A stretch of 64,000 nt of DNA from Niveispirillum sp048066115 (GTDB lineage Bacteria; Pseudomonadota; Alphaproteobacteria; Azospirillales; Azospirillaceae), in contig NZ_JBLTYX010000002.1 of assembly GCF_048066115.1 (NCBI RefSeq), positions 248,001 through 312,000 of the forward strand. Reading direction: 5' to 3'. The position numbers and the translations under genes were made by a program. Below are positions 15,630-23,365 of the stretch, one piece after another; position 1 is the first letter of the stretch, and each line of letters begins with the position of its first letter. Below the pieces are notes generated by a model. The model saw only the letters and a list, made by a program, of their open reading frames with translations. It made no database searches and was not told where the DNA came from.

Positions 15630-16010
15630 TTAAACGGCCAGACGCCACGTGGCGTCGAAGTTGATATTGAACGCGAAAACCCCGCTGCCCTCCGACGTGA
15701 GCGGTACGGGTTCGGTACTCGGAAGGCAGTGGTAGACCCAATGCCCTGCGAGTTGTTGCTGCCTGATCGTCAGCGCGCCCATCAATGACAGCGCGAAGTC
15801 GTAGGCATCCTGGAAGGCGGCGTCCTTGACAGTGACGAGGAACTTGCTGTTACGCAGTCCGCCGTTCGTGTCCTTGTGGAAATCACCGCCATTGGGTGTG
15901 AAAAGCGCCGATCTGCCGATCTCGGCAGGCACGGCGCCGAGGAAGAGGTCAACCCCCTCGGTGCCGGCGCCGGCGGCATCGGCGGCTTTCAGAAACTCAT
16001 GGATGATCAT
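15630..16010 (-). CDS. Tail terminator-like protein
   Basis: 126 residues (MIIHEFLKAADAAGAGTEGVDLFLGAVPAEIGRSALFTPNGGD...). It resembles small minor capsid/tail terminator proteins that end tail polymerisation and dock the tail to a head. It is the first structural gene of the operon and is preceded by an AT-rich promoter region. In a siphophage the head-completion genes would lie immediately upstream; here they do not. Function is assigned from size, position and general resemblance, so a head-tail adaptor role is also possible. Confidence 0.65.
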   Translation of the reverse strand: MIIHEFLKAADAAGAGTEGVDLFLGAVPAEIGRSALFTPNGGDFHKDTNGGLRNSKFLVTVKDAAFQDAYDFALSLMGALTIRQQQLAGHWVYHCLPSTEPVPLTSEGSGVFAFNINFDATWRLAV

Positions 16011-16060
16011 CGCAACATCCCCATCTGCTTGGTGTCCCCCGGCCGGGTGTCGCCTTGGCG

Positions 16061-16114
16061 ATCACATTCATCAATATATATAATAAAAATCCATAACGCA
16101 AAAATCACATTCAT
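16061..16114 (-). promoter_or_regulatory. Promoter with flanking direct repeats for the tail operon
   Basis: On the minus strand TTGCGT (16101-16096) and TATATT (16078-16073) are spaced by 17 bp in a strongly AT-rich island. Exact copies of ATGAATGTGAT flank them (16104-16114 and 16061-16071), 43 bp apart or about four helical turns, suiting cooperative binding of one regulator. This is the only AT-rich island directly before the structural genes. Confidence 0.5.
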
Positions 16115-16165
16115 GACTGTTGTCGCATGGAATTCCGCCTGCTTGAACCCGTGCCGCCTGACCGT

Positions 16166-16357
16166 TCAAACAGCCTCTCCATAAAGGTGTCGGCGCATCT
16201 CCTTCACCGTCTGCACACGCCGTACCTCATAGGCCACACGCCCATTCTTGGTGACGGGCACATGGACATGGCTTTGCCCGGTCGTTTCGCTGAGACGCCG
16301 CATCTCCTTGACGGCGTCGATCACATTGTCGTGGGTGGATATGTGCTTCATGGTCAT
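16166..16357 (-). CDS. Small unknown protein (about 63 aa)
   Basis: The frame is open from GTG 16450, but ATG 16357 (MTMKHISTHDNVIDAVKEMRRL) is a likelier start, because the dyad element occupies the upstream part. The sequence is basic and helical, with VIDAVKEMRRLSETTGQSHVHVP and a C-terminal TVKEMRRHLYGEAV. No family recognised. It could be a small regulator of the cluster. Coding status is uncertain since the ribosome site is weak. Confidence 0.4.
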   Translation of the reverse strand: MTMKHISTHDNVIDAVKEMRRLSETTGQSHVHVPVTKNGRVAYEVRRVQTVKEMRRHLYGEAV

Positions 16358-16440
16358 GCAACGTCGATGTTTCAGGTGGCAGTGAACCAGCCCCGATGGA
16401 GACATTCTCCGTCGGGGCAGAACACCTATACCGTTATCAT

Positions 16441-16462
16441 TTATCTTCACCGATAGCTATAA
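16441..16462. promoter_or_regulatory. Dyad element, copy 2
   Basis: TTATCTTCAC-CG-ATAGCTATAA matches the shared consensus TCAYCG-ATNRCTATWA. It lies in the gap between the HU-like gene (ends 16501) and the small gene starting at 16357. Its left flank TTTATCT is shared with the copy before the tail fibre (4241-4262). Confidence 0.5.
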
Positions 16463-16500
16463 ATTTCTGACACAGATGATGCGCCCCGGCAGTCCATGCC

Positions 16501-16854
16501 TTAATCCCCAAGCAACGGCAGTGTTTTCAGGCTTTTCGAGGATGGGCGGAACCTCATCTTGCGGCGGCGCCCAGCCATCATGATGGCGCCCGTCGCGGGA
16601 ACATGATGATTGCGGCTGGCGATCATCACCGTTTCGAACTTGCCGAAATCACGGCCCATATCGACGATACTGCCCTTCACCATGGCGTCGGCCACGAAAG
16701 CCTTGAACGACAGCAGCACCGCCGAAACCACTTCCTTGGGATACCCGCTGTGCACCGACAAGGCGGCGACGAGGTTCTTCATGTCGATCAGTTCGGTCGC
16801 CACGGCTGCGGCTGCGGGAAGGTCTTCCGGTGATCCGTCGCTCTGAACTGGCAT
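16501..16854 (-). CDS. HU/IHF-family DNA-binding protein
   Basis: 117 residues from ATG 16854, which has GAGG 8 nt upstream. The core (MKNLVAALSVHSGYPKEVVSAVLLSFKAFVADAMVKGSIVDM) matches the helical N-half of HU proteins. GRDFGKFETVMIASRNHHVPATGAIMMAGRRRKMRFRPSSKSLK matches the beta arm, including the F-G-x-F-x-V and F-x-P-S/G-K-x-L-K elements. The arm is unusual in having HHVP instead of the common RNP tip. It probably bends DNA at the cluster's own promoters. It lies between the XRE regulator and the tail genes, so it may act in their control rather than as a housekeeping nucleoid protein. Confidence 0.8.
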   Translation of the reverse strand: MPVQSDGSPEDLPAAAAVATELIDMKNLVAALSVHSGYPKEVVSAVLLSFKAFVADAMVKGSIVDMGRDFGKFETVMIASRNHHVPATGAIMMAGRRRKMRFRPSSKSLKTLPLLGD

Positions 16855-16922
16855 GCCCCAATCCTCGTCTGCCCGCCTCGCATCGCTTGTACATGTCGGC
16901 ATCAAGATGCCAGCCGTTGAAA

Positions 16923-17264
16923 TCAGCTCTTGCGCCCCTCACCCGGGGTGATCACAGGCAAGTCGCTCGCCTCCCGGTCCTTCAACAGACGCTCCAGGGT
17001 CGTCCTGTTGAACAGGAATTCGGCCGTACGCGGATATTGATGACGGAGTACACGTTCCAGGAACCAGCCGGGCTCGATCTCGAGAAGGGCGGCATATTCA
17101 AGCGCCCGGTCGAAGGGAACCAGTGAATCATTCCGCTCGATCATCGACAGGAAATTCGGGTTCTTGTAACCCAATGTCCGGGAAACCTCAGTCTGTGTCA
17201 TCTGAAGTTCCTTGCGCCGCTGACTGATGATGTCGCCCGGCTTTTCCAGGTCACGATGCGTCAT
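16923..17264 (-). CDS. XRE-family (Cro/CI-type) transcriptional regulator
   Basis: 113 residues from ATG 17264. Residues about 10-65 form a Cro/C1 helix-turn-helix (PGDIISQRRKELQMTQTEVSRTLGYKNPNFLSMIERNDSLVPFDRALEYAALLEIEP), with the recognition helix around NPNFLSMIER. The C-terminal part (ERVLRHQYPRTAEFLFNRTTLERLLKD) is helical and is not a LexA-like protease, so self-cleavage is not expected. It is the first gene of the tail cluster and the obvious candidate for controlling it through the four dyad elements, one of which lies upstream at 17362-17383. Confidence 0.85.
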   Translation of the reverse strand: MTHRDLEKPGDIISQRRKELQMTQTEVSRTLGYKNPNFLSMIERNDSLVPFDRALEYAALLEIEPGWFLERVLRHQYPRTAEFLFNRTTLERLLKDREASDLPVITPGEGRKS

Positions 17265-17361
17265 AACCACTTTTGCGGCCCCTACAGGTTACTTAGGCAT
17301 GAATGGTATCGGATATGATAGCCGACATCATACGCTGACTGATGACATTATCAATGGCCAT

Positions 17362-17383
17362 TAATAGTAATCGATGAATTATA
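17362..17383. promoter_or_regulatory. Dyad element, copy 1, upstream of XRE regulator
   Basis: Within the AT-rich 162-bp gap between the SDR gene (ends 17427) and the XRE start, the reverse strand reads TATAATTCAT-CG-ATTACTATTA. It matches the palindrome at 15067-15091 at 19 of 23 positions. Its orientation is opposite to the other copies. Position suggests autoregulation of the XRE gene. No integrase or attachment repeat was seen in this gap. Confidence 0.55.
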
Positions 17384-17426
17384 TTTAATCCACAATTTGT
17401 TCACCTTGCGTTCCATGCAATTGATA

Positions 17427-18215
17427 CTAACGGCAACCCACGATGCCGCCATCCACGGGGATTTCCGCCCCGGTGACATAGGCACCGGCCCGCGAGCAGA
17501 GAAACACGACAATGCCGGCGATATCATCCGGCCGACCCAGGCGGCGCAGCGGGATATGGCCCTGCAAGGCCCCCGTGGGTGCGTCGTCCGCATCGCGCAG
17601 ATGTGCGGTCATCGAGGTGGGGAAGAAACCCGGCAGCACGGCGTTCACCGTGATATTGCGATCGGCCAGATCCTTGGCCAACTGCCGGCTCAGCTGATGG
17701 ATCGCCGCCTTGCTGGCACTGTAGGAATAGGCCTGCAACAGTTCGATCGCCACCCCGGCGACAGACCCAATATTGATGATCCGCGCCGGATCGCCGCCCA
17801 AGCCGCTTGCCGTCAGTTCAGACAGGAACTGCTGCACCAGCTTGAACGGTGTCTGCACATTCACCGCCATCACCGACGCCCACGCCTTGTCCGGAAAACT
17901 CTCGATAGGTGCACCCCAGGTCTTGCCGGCATTGTTGACCAGGATGTCCAGACCACCCGCCGCCTGCCGGTAACGATCGGCCAGATCCACGGCGGCTTCC
18001 GGCGTCGACAGGTCGGCCGGCAGGGCCAGGCACGGCCCCAGCGCCGCCATCTCCGCTGCCGCCTGCGCACAGATGTCGGGCTTGCGCGAGGTGATGGCGA
18101 CATCGGCGCCGGCCCGCAGCAGCCCCTCCGCGATCATCCGGCCCAACCCCTGGGCACCACCGGTGACCAGCGCCTTCTTGCCAGCCAGCGAGAACAGGTC
18201 CGTCACCATGCTCAT
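17427..18215 (-). CDS. SDR-family oxidoreductase
   Basis: 262 residues, a classical short-chain dehydrogenase. The cofactor motif TGGAQGLG is near residue 19, NNAG near 90, catalytic Ser in INIGSVAG, and Y-x-x-x-K in YSYSASKAAIH. The C-terminus ends in VDGGIVGCR. Such enzymes oxidise a hydroxyl (often a 3-hydroxyacyl or ring alcohol) with NAD(P)+. The start overlaps the stop of the upstream oxidoreductase gene (ATGA). It is the last gene of the leftward racemase-oxidoreductase-SDR unit. Substrate cannot be told from sequence. Confidence 0.9.
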   Translation of the reverse strand: MSMVTDLFSLAGKKALVTGGAQGLGRMIAEGLLRAGADVAITSRKPDICAQAAAEMAALGPCLALPADLSTPEAAVDLADRYRQAAGGLDILVNNAGKTWGAPIESFPDKAWASVMAVNVQTPFKLVQQFLSELTASGLGGDPARIINIGSVAGVAIELLQAYSYSASKAAIHQLSRQLAKDLADRNITVNAVLPGFFPTSMTAHLRDADDAPTGALQGHIPLRRLGRPDDIAGIVVFLCSRAGAYVTGAEIPVDGGIVGCR

Positions 18216-19222
18216 TCCCCGTCGATATCGATGATGATCTTGCCGAACCCGTGCCCCTGCTCCAGGCAGGCCAGGGCGTCGGTGGCATTGGCCAGGGGAA
18301 ACCGCTGGTCGATGGCGGGCACCAGCCTGCGGTCGCCGATGAACCCCACCATGGCGGCGAATTCAGCCGGATTGCCAACATTGGTGCCCATCAGGCGCAA
18401 ATTCTTCAGGAACAGTTCCGGGGCATTGACCGGGAAGCTGGTGCCGCCTGTGGAGCCATAGACCACCACCCGCGCGCCCATCGCCAGGGCTCTGCCATAG
18501 CCGGGATATGACGCGGCCGGCGCCCCATCGAACACCACATCGATGCCGCCCGCCTGCCGGCCCAACGCCTTGCGCCAGCCCTCGTCCTTGTAATTGAAGC
18601 CGGCACGCGCTCCCAGCGTCTGGGCCTTCGCCAGGGTCACCTCCGACCCGCTGGTCACGAACACCTCCGCCCCCATCGCCACCCCGAACAGCAGGGCGAA
18701 GGTCGCCACCCCGCCACCGACCCCTGTGACCAGCAACCTCTCCCCGGCCTTCAGCCCCGCCTTGGTCATGAGCCCGCGCCAGGCGGTCAATCCGGCCAGC
18801 GGCAGGGCGGCGGCCTGGGCGAAATCCAGGTGCGGCGGCTTGGCCACGGCACTGGCGGCCGGCACGCAGACGGCCCCGCAGATGGTGCCGGGGCCGGGCA
18901 TGCCCAGCAGGCCGAACAAAGGGGACGGATAGTCCGGATCATCGCCCCAGCCCAGGCCGGGATAGAGCAGCACCGCCTGCCCCAGCCGCCCCGGATCGAC
19001 GCCGGGCCCCACGGCATCGATGATGCCGGCCCCGTCGGCCCCCAGGATCGACGGCAACGCCATGCCCGGATACTGGCCGCGCGCGATCCACAATTCGCGG
19101 TGGTTCAATGCCGCGGCCCTCAGTGCGACGCGCACTTCCCCAGCGGCGGGCTCGGGCGTTGCCACCTCCTCCAGACGGGCGGCATCAAGTCCGTCGGCCG
19201 AATGCAAAATCAAGGCACGCAT
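18212..19222 (-). CDS. Zinc-type (MDR) alcohol dehydrogenase / quinone oxidoreductase
   Basis: 336 residues from ATG 19222, which has GAGGAGA upstream. MDR fold: GroES-like N-domain (AALNHRELWIARGQYPGMALPSILGADGAGIIDAVG) and Rossmann motif GVGGGVATFALLFGVAMGAEVFVT. The structural-zinc cysteine cluster is absent, and the active site lacks the standard Cys ligand pattern. That points to a quinone-oxidoreductase/enoyl-reductase-like member using NAD(P)H. It probably reduces or oxidises a conjugated ketone or acyl intermediate. Coupled to the SDR gene downstream. Confidence 0.85.
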   Translation of the reverse strand: MRALILHSADGLDAARLEEVATPEPAAGEVRVALRAAALNHRELWIARGQYPGMALPSILGADGAGIIDAVGPGVDPGRLGQAVLLYPGLGWGDDPDYPSPLFGLLGMPGPGTICGAVCVPAASAVAKPPHLDFAQAAALPLAGLTAWRGLMTKAGLKAGERLLVTGVGGGVATFALLFGVAMGAEVFVTSGSEVTLAKAQTLGARAGFNYKDEGWRKALGRQAGGIDVVFDGAPAASYPGYGRALAMGARVVVYGSTGGTSFPVNAPELFLKNLRLMGTNVGNPAEFAAMVGFIGDRRLVPAIDQRFPLANATDALACLEQGHGFGKIIIDIDGE

Positions 19223-19272
19223 AGTGTCTCCTCGGGTAGGGAGTGGCAGCATCGGTCACTCCAACCGCCCGA

Positions 19273-20385
19273 TCACCTGTCCGCCGGCAGGGCCCACCGC
19301 GCCAGGGCCGATGCCAGGTCCAGCACGCCAGCGGCCGGCCGCACCGATCCCGGTGTGACGGAAAAGCGCGGGGCGGTGCCAGGCTGCGGCACCCCGCCCA
19401 GGGTGGTGAAGGTATCGCGGGCCCGGTTGTGCGGATGATCGCGCGCCTCCGCCATCGACAGGACGGGGGAGACGCAGGCATCGCCCTGGGCGAAATGCGC
19501 CGCCCAGACATCGCGGGACCGGGTGCGGAAAATCTCGGCAAAGGCTTGGCCCATGGCAGGCCATCCGGCCTGGTCATATTGCACGAACCGACCCGTGGGC
19601 AGGCCCAGCCCGGCCAGCAACTGTGCGAAGAACGGCGGTTCCAGCGCACCGACCGCCACATGCCGCCCGTCGGCGCATTCATAGCAGCGATAGAAGGGCG
19701 CGAACCCGTCCAGCAGGTTGGCACCGCGCCGGTCCTGCCACTGGCCGGTATGCAGGAAGGCCTGGAACAGGCTGGTCAGCAGCACCGTGCCGTCGGTCAT
19801 GGCGGCATCCACCACCTGTCCCTTGCCCGTCCGCCCTGCCGACAGCAGGCCTGCCAGCAGCCCCGTCACCAGGAACATCGCCCCACCGCCATAATCGCCG
19901 ATCACGTTCAGCGGCACGGTGGGCGGCTGCCCCGCACCGCCGATGGCATGCAACATGCCGGCAACAGCAATATAATTGATATCGTGCCCGGCCCGCGGCG
20001 CCAGCGGCCCCGTCTGGCCCCAGCCCGTCATGCGGCCATAGACCAGCCTGGGATTGCGCGCCAGGCATTCCGTCGGCCCCAGCCCCATCCGTTCCATCAC
20101 GCCGGGCCGGTACCCCTCGATCAGAGAATCGGCACCTTCGATCAGCGACAGAAGGTCGGCCCGCCCTGCCTCCGATTTCAGGTTCAGGGTCAGGCTGTGC
20201 CGGCCGCGATGCAGGATGGTGCCGCCCACATCCTCCCACGCCGCCCCCGGATAGGGCGGGCGGGTGATGCGCAGCACGTCGCATCCCAGATCAGCCAGCA
20301 GCATGGCCGCAAACGGCACCGGCCCGATGGCATCCAGCTCGATCACGCGCAGCCCGACAAGTGGGCCCGTGGACAGGTTGGTCAT
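19273..20385 (-). CDS. Alpha-methylacyl-CoA racemase (family III CoA-transferase fold)
   Basis: 370 residues. N-terminus GLRVIELDAIGPVPFAAMLLADLGCDVLRI is typical of the CaiB/BaiF fold. The racemase pair is visible: His in AGHDINYIAVAG and Asp in NVIGDYGGGAMFLV, the residues used for 2-methyl epimerisation, whereas true CoA-transferases of this fold use an Asp in a different context. The enzyme interconverts 2R- and 2S-methylacyl-CoA so that acyl-CoA dehydrogenases can act, which is needed for methyl-branched chains such as steroid side chains or isoprenoids. It supports a branched substrate for the island. A structured element lies between it and the regulator gene upstream. Confidence 0.85.
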   Translation of the reverse strand: MTNLSTGPLVGLRVIELDAIGPVPFAAMLLADLGCDVLRITRPPYPGAAWEDVGGTILHRGRHSLTLNLKSEAGRADLLSLIEGADSLIEGYRPGVMERMGLGPTECLARNPRLVYGRMTGWGQTGPLAPRAGHDINYIAVAGMLHAIGGAGQPPTVPLNVIGDYGGGAMFLVTGLLAGLLSAGRTGKGQVVDAAMTDGTVLLTSLFQAFLHTGQWQDRRGANLLDGFAPFYRCYECADGRHVAVGALEPPFFAQLLAGLGLPTGRFVQYDQAGWPAMGQAFAEIFRTRSRDVWAAHFAQGDACVSPVLSMAEARDHPHNRARDTFTTLGGVPQPGTAPRFSVTPGSVRPAAGVLDLASALARWALPADR

Positions 20386-20422
20386 GGAGGGGGTTCCTTT
20401 CGTGTTCCCTCAAGCGCCGGGC

Positions 20423-20510
20423 GGGCGCATCCGCGCCCTTGGCTTACGCGACCACGTGGTCGCGGGCCGGCAGTCGCCGGCCTGCAACGGTCATCAAGGA
20501 TGAACGTTGC
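20423..20510 (-). repeat. Structured intercistronic element, copy A
   Basis: Between the regulator stop and the racemase start lie, in transcript order: hairpin GCAACG/CGTTGC with inner TCAT/ATGA (20510-20484), GGCCGGC-GACT-GCCGGCC (20482-20465), the palindrome CGCGACCACGTGGTCGCG (20464-20447) and GGGCGC-GGAT-GCGCCC (20438-20423). The second hairpin is identical to that of copy B (31711-31728); the third and fourth differ from copy B by paired, compensating changes. Ends 38 bp before the racemase ATG. Confidence 0.75.
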
Positions 20511-23171
20511 TCACACCATCAACCCCAACTGCCGCGCCTTGATCACGGTCTGCGGACGGCGGCGGACACCCAGCTTGTCGTAGACCTGCTGCATGTACCA
20601 TTTGACCGTCCCCTCGGTGAGGCCGAGGCGATTGCCGATCTCCTTGTTGCGCAGACCCGCACCGACCATGCCCAGCACCTCCAGCTCCCGCGGCGACAGG
20701 CGGCTGCTGGGCTGGCTGTCGCCCTCCTCCTCATCCTCCATCTCCAGGAACGGGATGATGCCGGTGAAGGAGGAGGCCAGACGGGCGGCGAACCGATCGA
20801 CGGGCGTGTCCATCACCGGGCCATGGCCATAGGCGTCGACCAGCAGCGTGCCCACCGCCTCCCCCTCATCCAGGAAGATGCGGGTCCAGCCGGCAGGGGC
20901 CGCCAGAGTAACCGCCTCGCGCACGGCACGCCGCGCCTCCTGCCGGTCGCCCTCCAGCAGGGCGATCTGTGCCAGCAGCAGTTCGAACGCCACGGCGGAC
21001 CGCAGGGCGCCGGCCCGGCGGACAAAGGCGCTCCACCGCTTGGCCACCTTGCGCGCCCGCACCAGCCGGTGCCCGTGGATCTCCAGCCGCAGCCAGGCGA
21101 TGGCGATGCTTTCCTGGCGGCGGGTGGGGTTCATCGTGGGCAGCGGCTCGTCGTCCAGCGACAGGTCGCCCGCCTCGAACGCGGCAGCCGCCTTCTGCGG
21201 CTGTCCGTCGCGCAGCAGCAGGCGCACCTGTTCGGCCACGACATAGGCGCGCAGCCGGTCCAGCCCGCATTCGATGGCCACCAGATGCGCACCTTCCAGC
21301 GCCGTCAGTGCCGCATCGATCTGCCCCCGCGCCGCCAGCAGCCGGGCCCGCACCAGATAACCTGCGGCCAGCTGGTCCAGGAAACCCAATTGCCGCGCCA
21401 CGCCCAGATGACGTTTCACCAGATCGTCGGCCCCGGCCAGATCGCCGCAATCATACAGCAGCTCGGCCAGCGGCAAGGCTGGCAAGGCCGCCAGCGGCGA
21501 CCCCTTGCCCGCGAAATCCTCCGCGATTTCCAGCGCCTCGCGCAGCAGGGCACGCGCCGCCTCCACCTTGCCCTGCACCATGAAGGTGGGGGCGACCGAC
21601 GATTTCAACGCGATGGAGGCGAAGCGCACGCCGGGCAGTTCCAGGGCGCGGCGGGTTTCCGCCTCCAGCTTCAGGATGTCGCGGAAATGGTACAGTTCGC
21701 GCCGCGCCGCCATCAGCTGGGCCAGCATGGTGCAGGACAGATATGGGTAATCGTCGCCCAGCTCGGCCAGCAGCACCTGGGCGCGGGTTTCCACCTCCGC
21801 CATATCGTCGCGCGCCGCCGCCAGGATGATGGAACGGTGTTCCACCAGCCGGCGCAGATGCACCAGCTGGTGCGGGGCCAGGGTGCCCGCCTGTCCCTGC
21901 GCCTCGATACAGGCCGCAGCCGCATCGATCAGCTTCTGAGCCGGGGTGAAGGCCAGGCCGCGGATGCGCCGCCAGGCCAGCAGCAGCAGCAGGCTGGGCC
22001 GTCCCTCCAGCTGCGGCCAGGACAGGGCGCCGGCGATGCTGTCCAGCTGCAGCAGGTGCCCGGCATAGGTGGCCGTCTCCGCCATGGCGTCCAGGCAATC
22101 GGCCAGGAAATCCAGGTCGCCGCTGGCCTGGGCATGGGCGATGGCCGGCAGCGATTCCTGGATCGACATGAAATAACGCCCGGCCCGGCGGCGCAGCTCC
22201 GCCGCGTGGGCCGGCGTCTCCTCCGTCAACCGGCGTAGCATCAATTGCCGGAACAAAGGGTGCAGCACATAGCGCCCCGCATCGATATCGGCCAGCGCCA
22301 GGAACAGGCCCGCCGCCTCGATATCCGCCAGCAGGCGCCGGCTGTCCTCGCGCCCGGTCAGGGCCTGACAGGCGGCGGGCGTCAAACTGTCCAGGATGGC
22401 GGTATCGGTCAGGAAGGTGGCGATGGCGGGGTCGATGCCGGCCAGCACCTCCTCGGTGAAATAATCGCCGACATCGCGGGCGAAATGCGTCCAGCGCTTC
22501 GCCCCCTCCATCCCGGTCAGCCGTTGCGCCATGACCAGCCCGGCGGCCCAGCCATCGGTGCGGGTCAGCAGCGATGCGCCATCGGTCTCGCCATGCGCGA
22601 CAACCCAGGCGGCGATCTCCTCGCCCGTGAAGCGCAGTTCCCGCTCGCCCAGCTCCACCAGCATGCCAAGCGAGCGCAGCCGCGCCACCGGCACCCTGTT
22701 GCGGCCGCGCGCGGCGACGATGGTGGTCATGGCGTCGCGCATGGTGATGACCATGCGTTCCACCAGCGCCTGCGTCTCCACCGGCAGCAGATGCGCGTCA
22801 TCCAGGATCAGCACCGGCCGCCGGGCGCCATCGCCGATCAGCCTTGCCAGCAAATCCTCCACCGACCCGTCCGGCGGACAGGGCGGCCAGTCCAACCCGC
22901 TGCGTGTCGCCGCCATCCACAGGCCGGACCGGAAATCCTCCACCCGTTCCATGCCGCCGCGCGCCGCCAGCCACAGCACGGGCCGGCCACGCAGACGCAG
23001 TTCGTCCGCCCAGGCGCGCAGGATGGTGGTCTTGCCATAACCGGCCGGCGCATGCACCAGCGTGACGCGGGAACGATCGACGGCGTCCAGCAGGCCATGC
23101 AGCCGGGGCCGATGCACCAGGGGACCGCTGCGCAGAGGCGCGGACCCCACCATGGTGGAGATGATACCCAT
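20511..23171 (-). CDS. LuxR-family regulator of the MalT/LAL type
   Basis: 886 residues from ATG 23171, which has GGAGGAAGAAA upstream; the frame is open further but without a ribosome site. P-loop APAGYGKTT near residue 40 and a Walker-B-like ARRPVLILDDAHLL. A central helical repeat region follows (about 350-800). At the C-terminus is a LuxR helix-turn-helix (LSPRELEVLGMVGAGLRNKEIGNRLGLTEGTVKWYMQQVYDKLGV). LAL proteins are ATP-dependent activators whose central repeats sense an inducer or partner protein. It is the only transcriptional regulator in the island and is the likely reader of the ACCTATCC-type palindromes, one of which (23326-23343) lies upstream of it. Confidence 0.9.
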   Translation of the reverse strand: MGIISTMVGSAPLRSGPLVHRPRLHGLLDAVDRSRVTLVHAPAGYGKTTILRAWADELRLRGRPVLWLAARGGMERVEDFRSGLWMAATRSGLDWPPCPPDGSVEDLLARLIGDGARRPVLILDDAHLLPVETQALVERMVITMRDAMTTIVAARGRNRVPVARLRSLGMLVELGERELRFTGEEIAAWVVAHGETDGASLLTRTDGWAAGLVMAQRLTGMEGAKRWTHFARDVGDYFTEEVLAGIDPAIATFLTDTAILDSLTPAACQALTGREDSRRLLADIEAAGLFLALADIDAGRYVLHPLFRQLMLRRLTEETPAHAAELRRRAGRYFMSIQESLPAIAHAQASGDLDFLADCLDAMAETATYAGHLLQLDSIAGALSWPQLEGRPSLLLLLAWRRIRGLAFTPAQKLIDAAAACIEAQGQAGTLAPHQLVHLRRLVEHRSIILAAARDDMAEVETRAQVLLAELGDDYPYLSCTMLAQLMAARRELYHFRDILKLEAETRRALELPGVRFASIALKSSVAPTFMVQGKVEAARALLREALEIAEDFAGKGSPLAALPALPLAELLYDCGDLAGADDLVKRHLGVARQLGFLDQLAAGYLVRARLLAARGQIDAALTALEGAHLVAIECGLDRLRAYVVAEQVRLLLRDGQPQKAAAAFEAGDLSLDDEPLPTMNPTRRQESIAIAWLRLEIHGHRLVRARKVAKRWSAFVRRAGALRSAVAFELLLAQIALLEGDRQEARRAVREAVTLAAPAGWTRIFLDEGEAVGTLLVDAYGHGPVMDTPVDRFAARLASSFTGIIPFLEMEDEEEGDSQPSSRLSPRELEVLGMVGAGLRNKEIGNRLGLTEGTVKWYMQQVYDKLGVRRRPQTVIKARQLGLMV

Positions 23172-23325
23172 TTTCTTCCTCCCAATGCCTGACGCTGTTT
23201 TTTGTTTTCGCGGGGCTTTTTGGATGTGTCTGGTGCCGGGTCGCTTGCCTCCTGGGCTGGAACGGGCGGTCGCGGGACCATATCCGGCGACAGAAGGGAG
23301 CATAGAATGCCGAACAATGTTCAGC

Positions 23326-23343
23326 CCCTATCCGTGGATAGGG
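23326..23343. promoter_or_regulatory. Operator-like palindrome, site 1 (perfect)
   Basis: CCCTATCC-GT-GGATAGGG, a perfect 8+8 inverted repeat with a 2-bp spacer, in the 194-bp gap between the LuxR-type regulator (start 23171) and the SDR gene (stop 23366). Since both genes read leftward, it belongs to the regulator's upstream region and suggests autoregulation. Four other matches lie before catabolic operons. Confidence 0.7.
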
Positions 23344-23365
23344 TAATGCGTTTGCGCTCACCCCG

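Noticed and set aside
1..17264. Gene transfer agent cluster
   Set aside because: The gpM/gpL/gpK/gpJ order resembles GTA tail genes, but GTA clusters keep head genes directly upstream and their gp15 hub starts with a TIM-barrel domain that is not seen here.
17265..17426. Prophage attachment site in the AT-rich gap beside the XRE gene
   Set aside because: No integrase, no tRNA gene and no direct repeat pair could be identified within the window.
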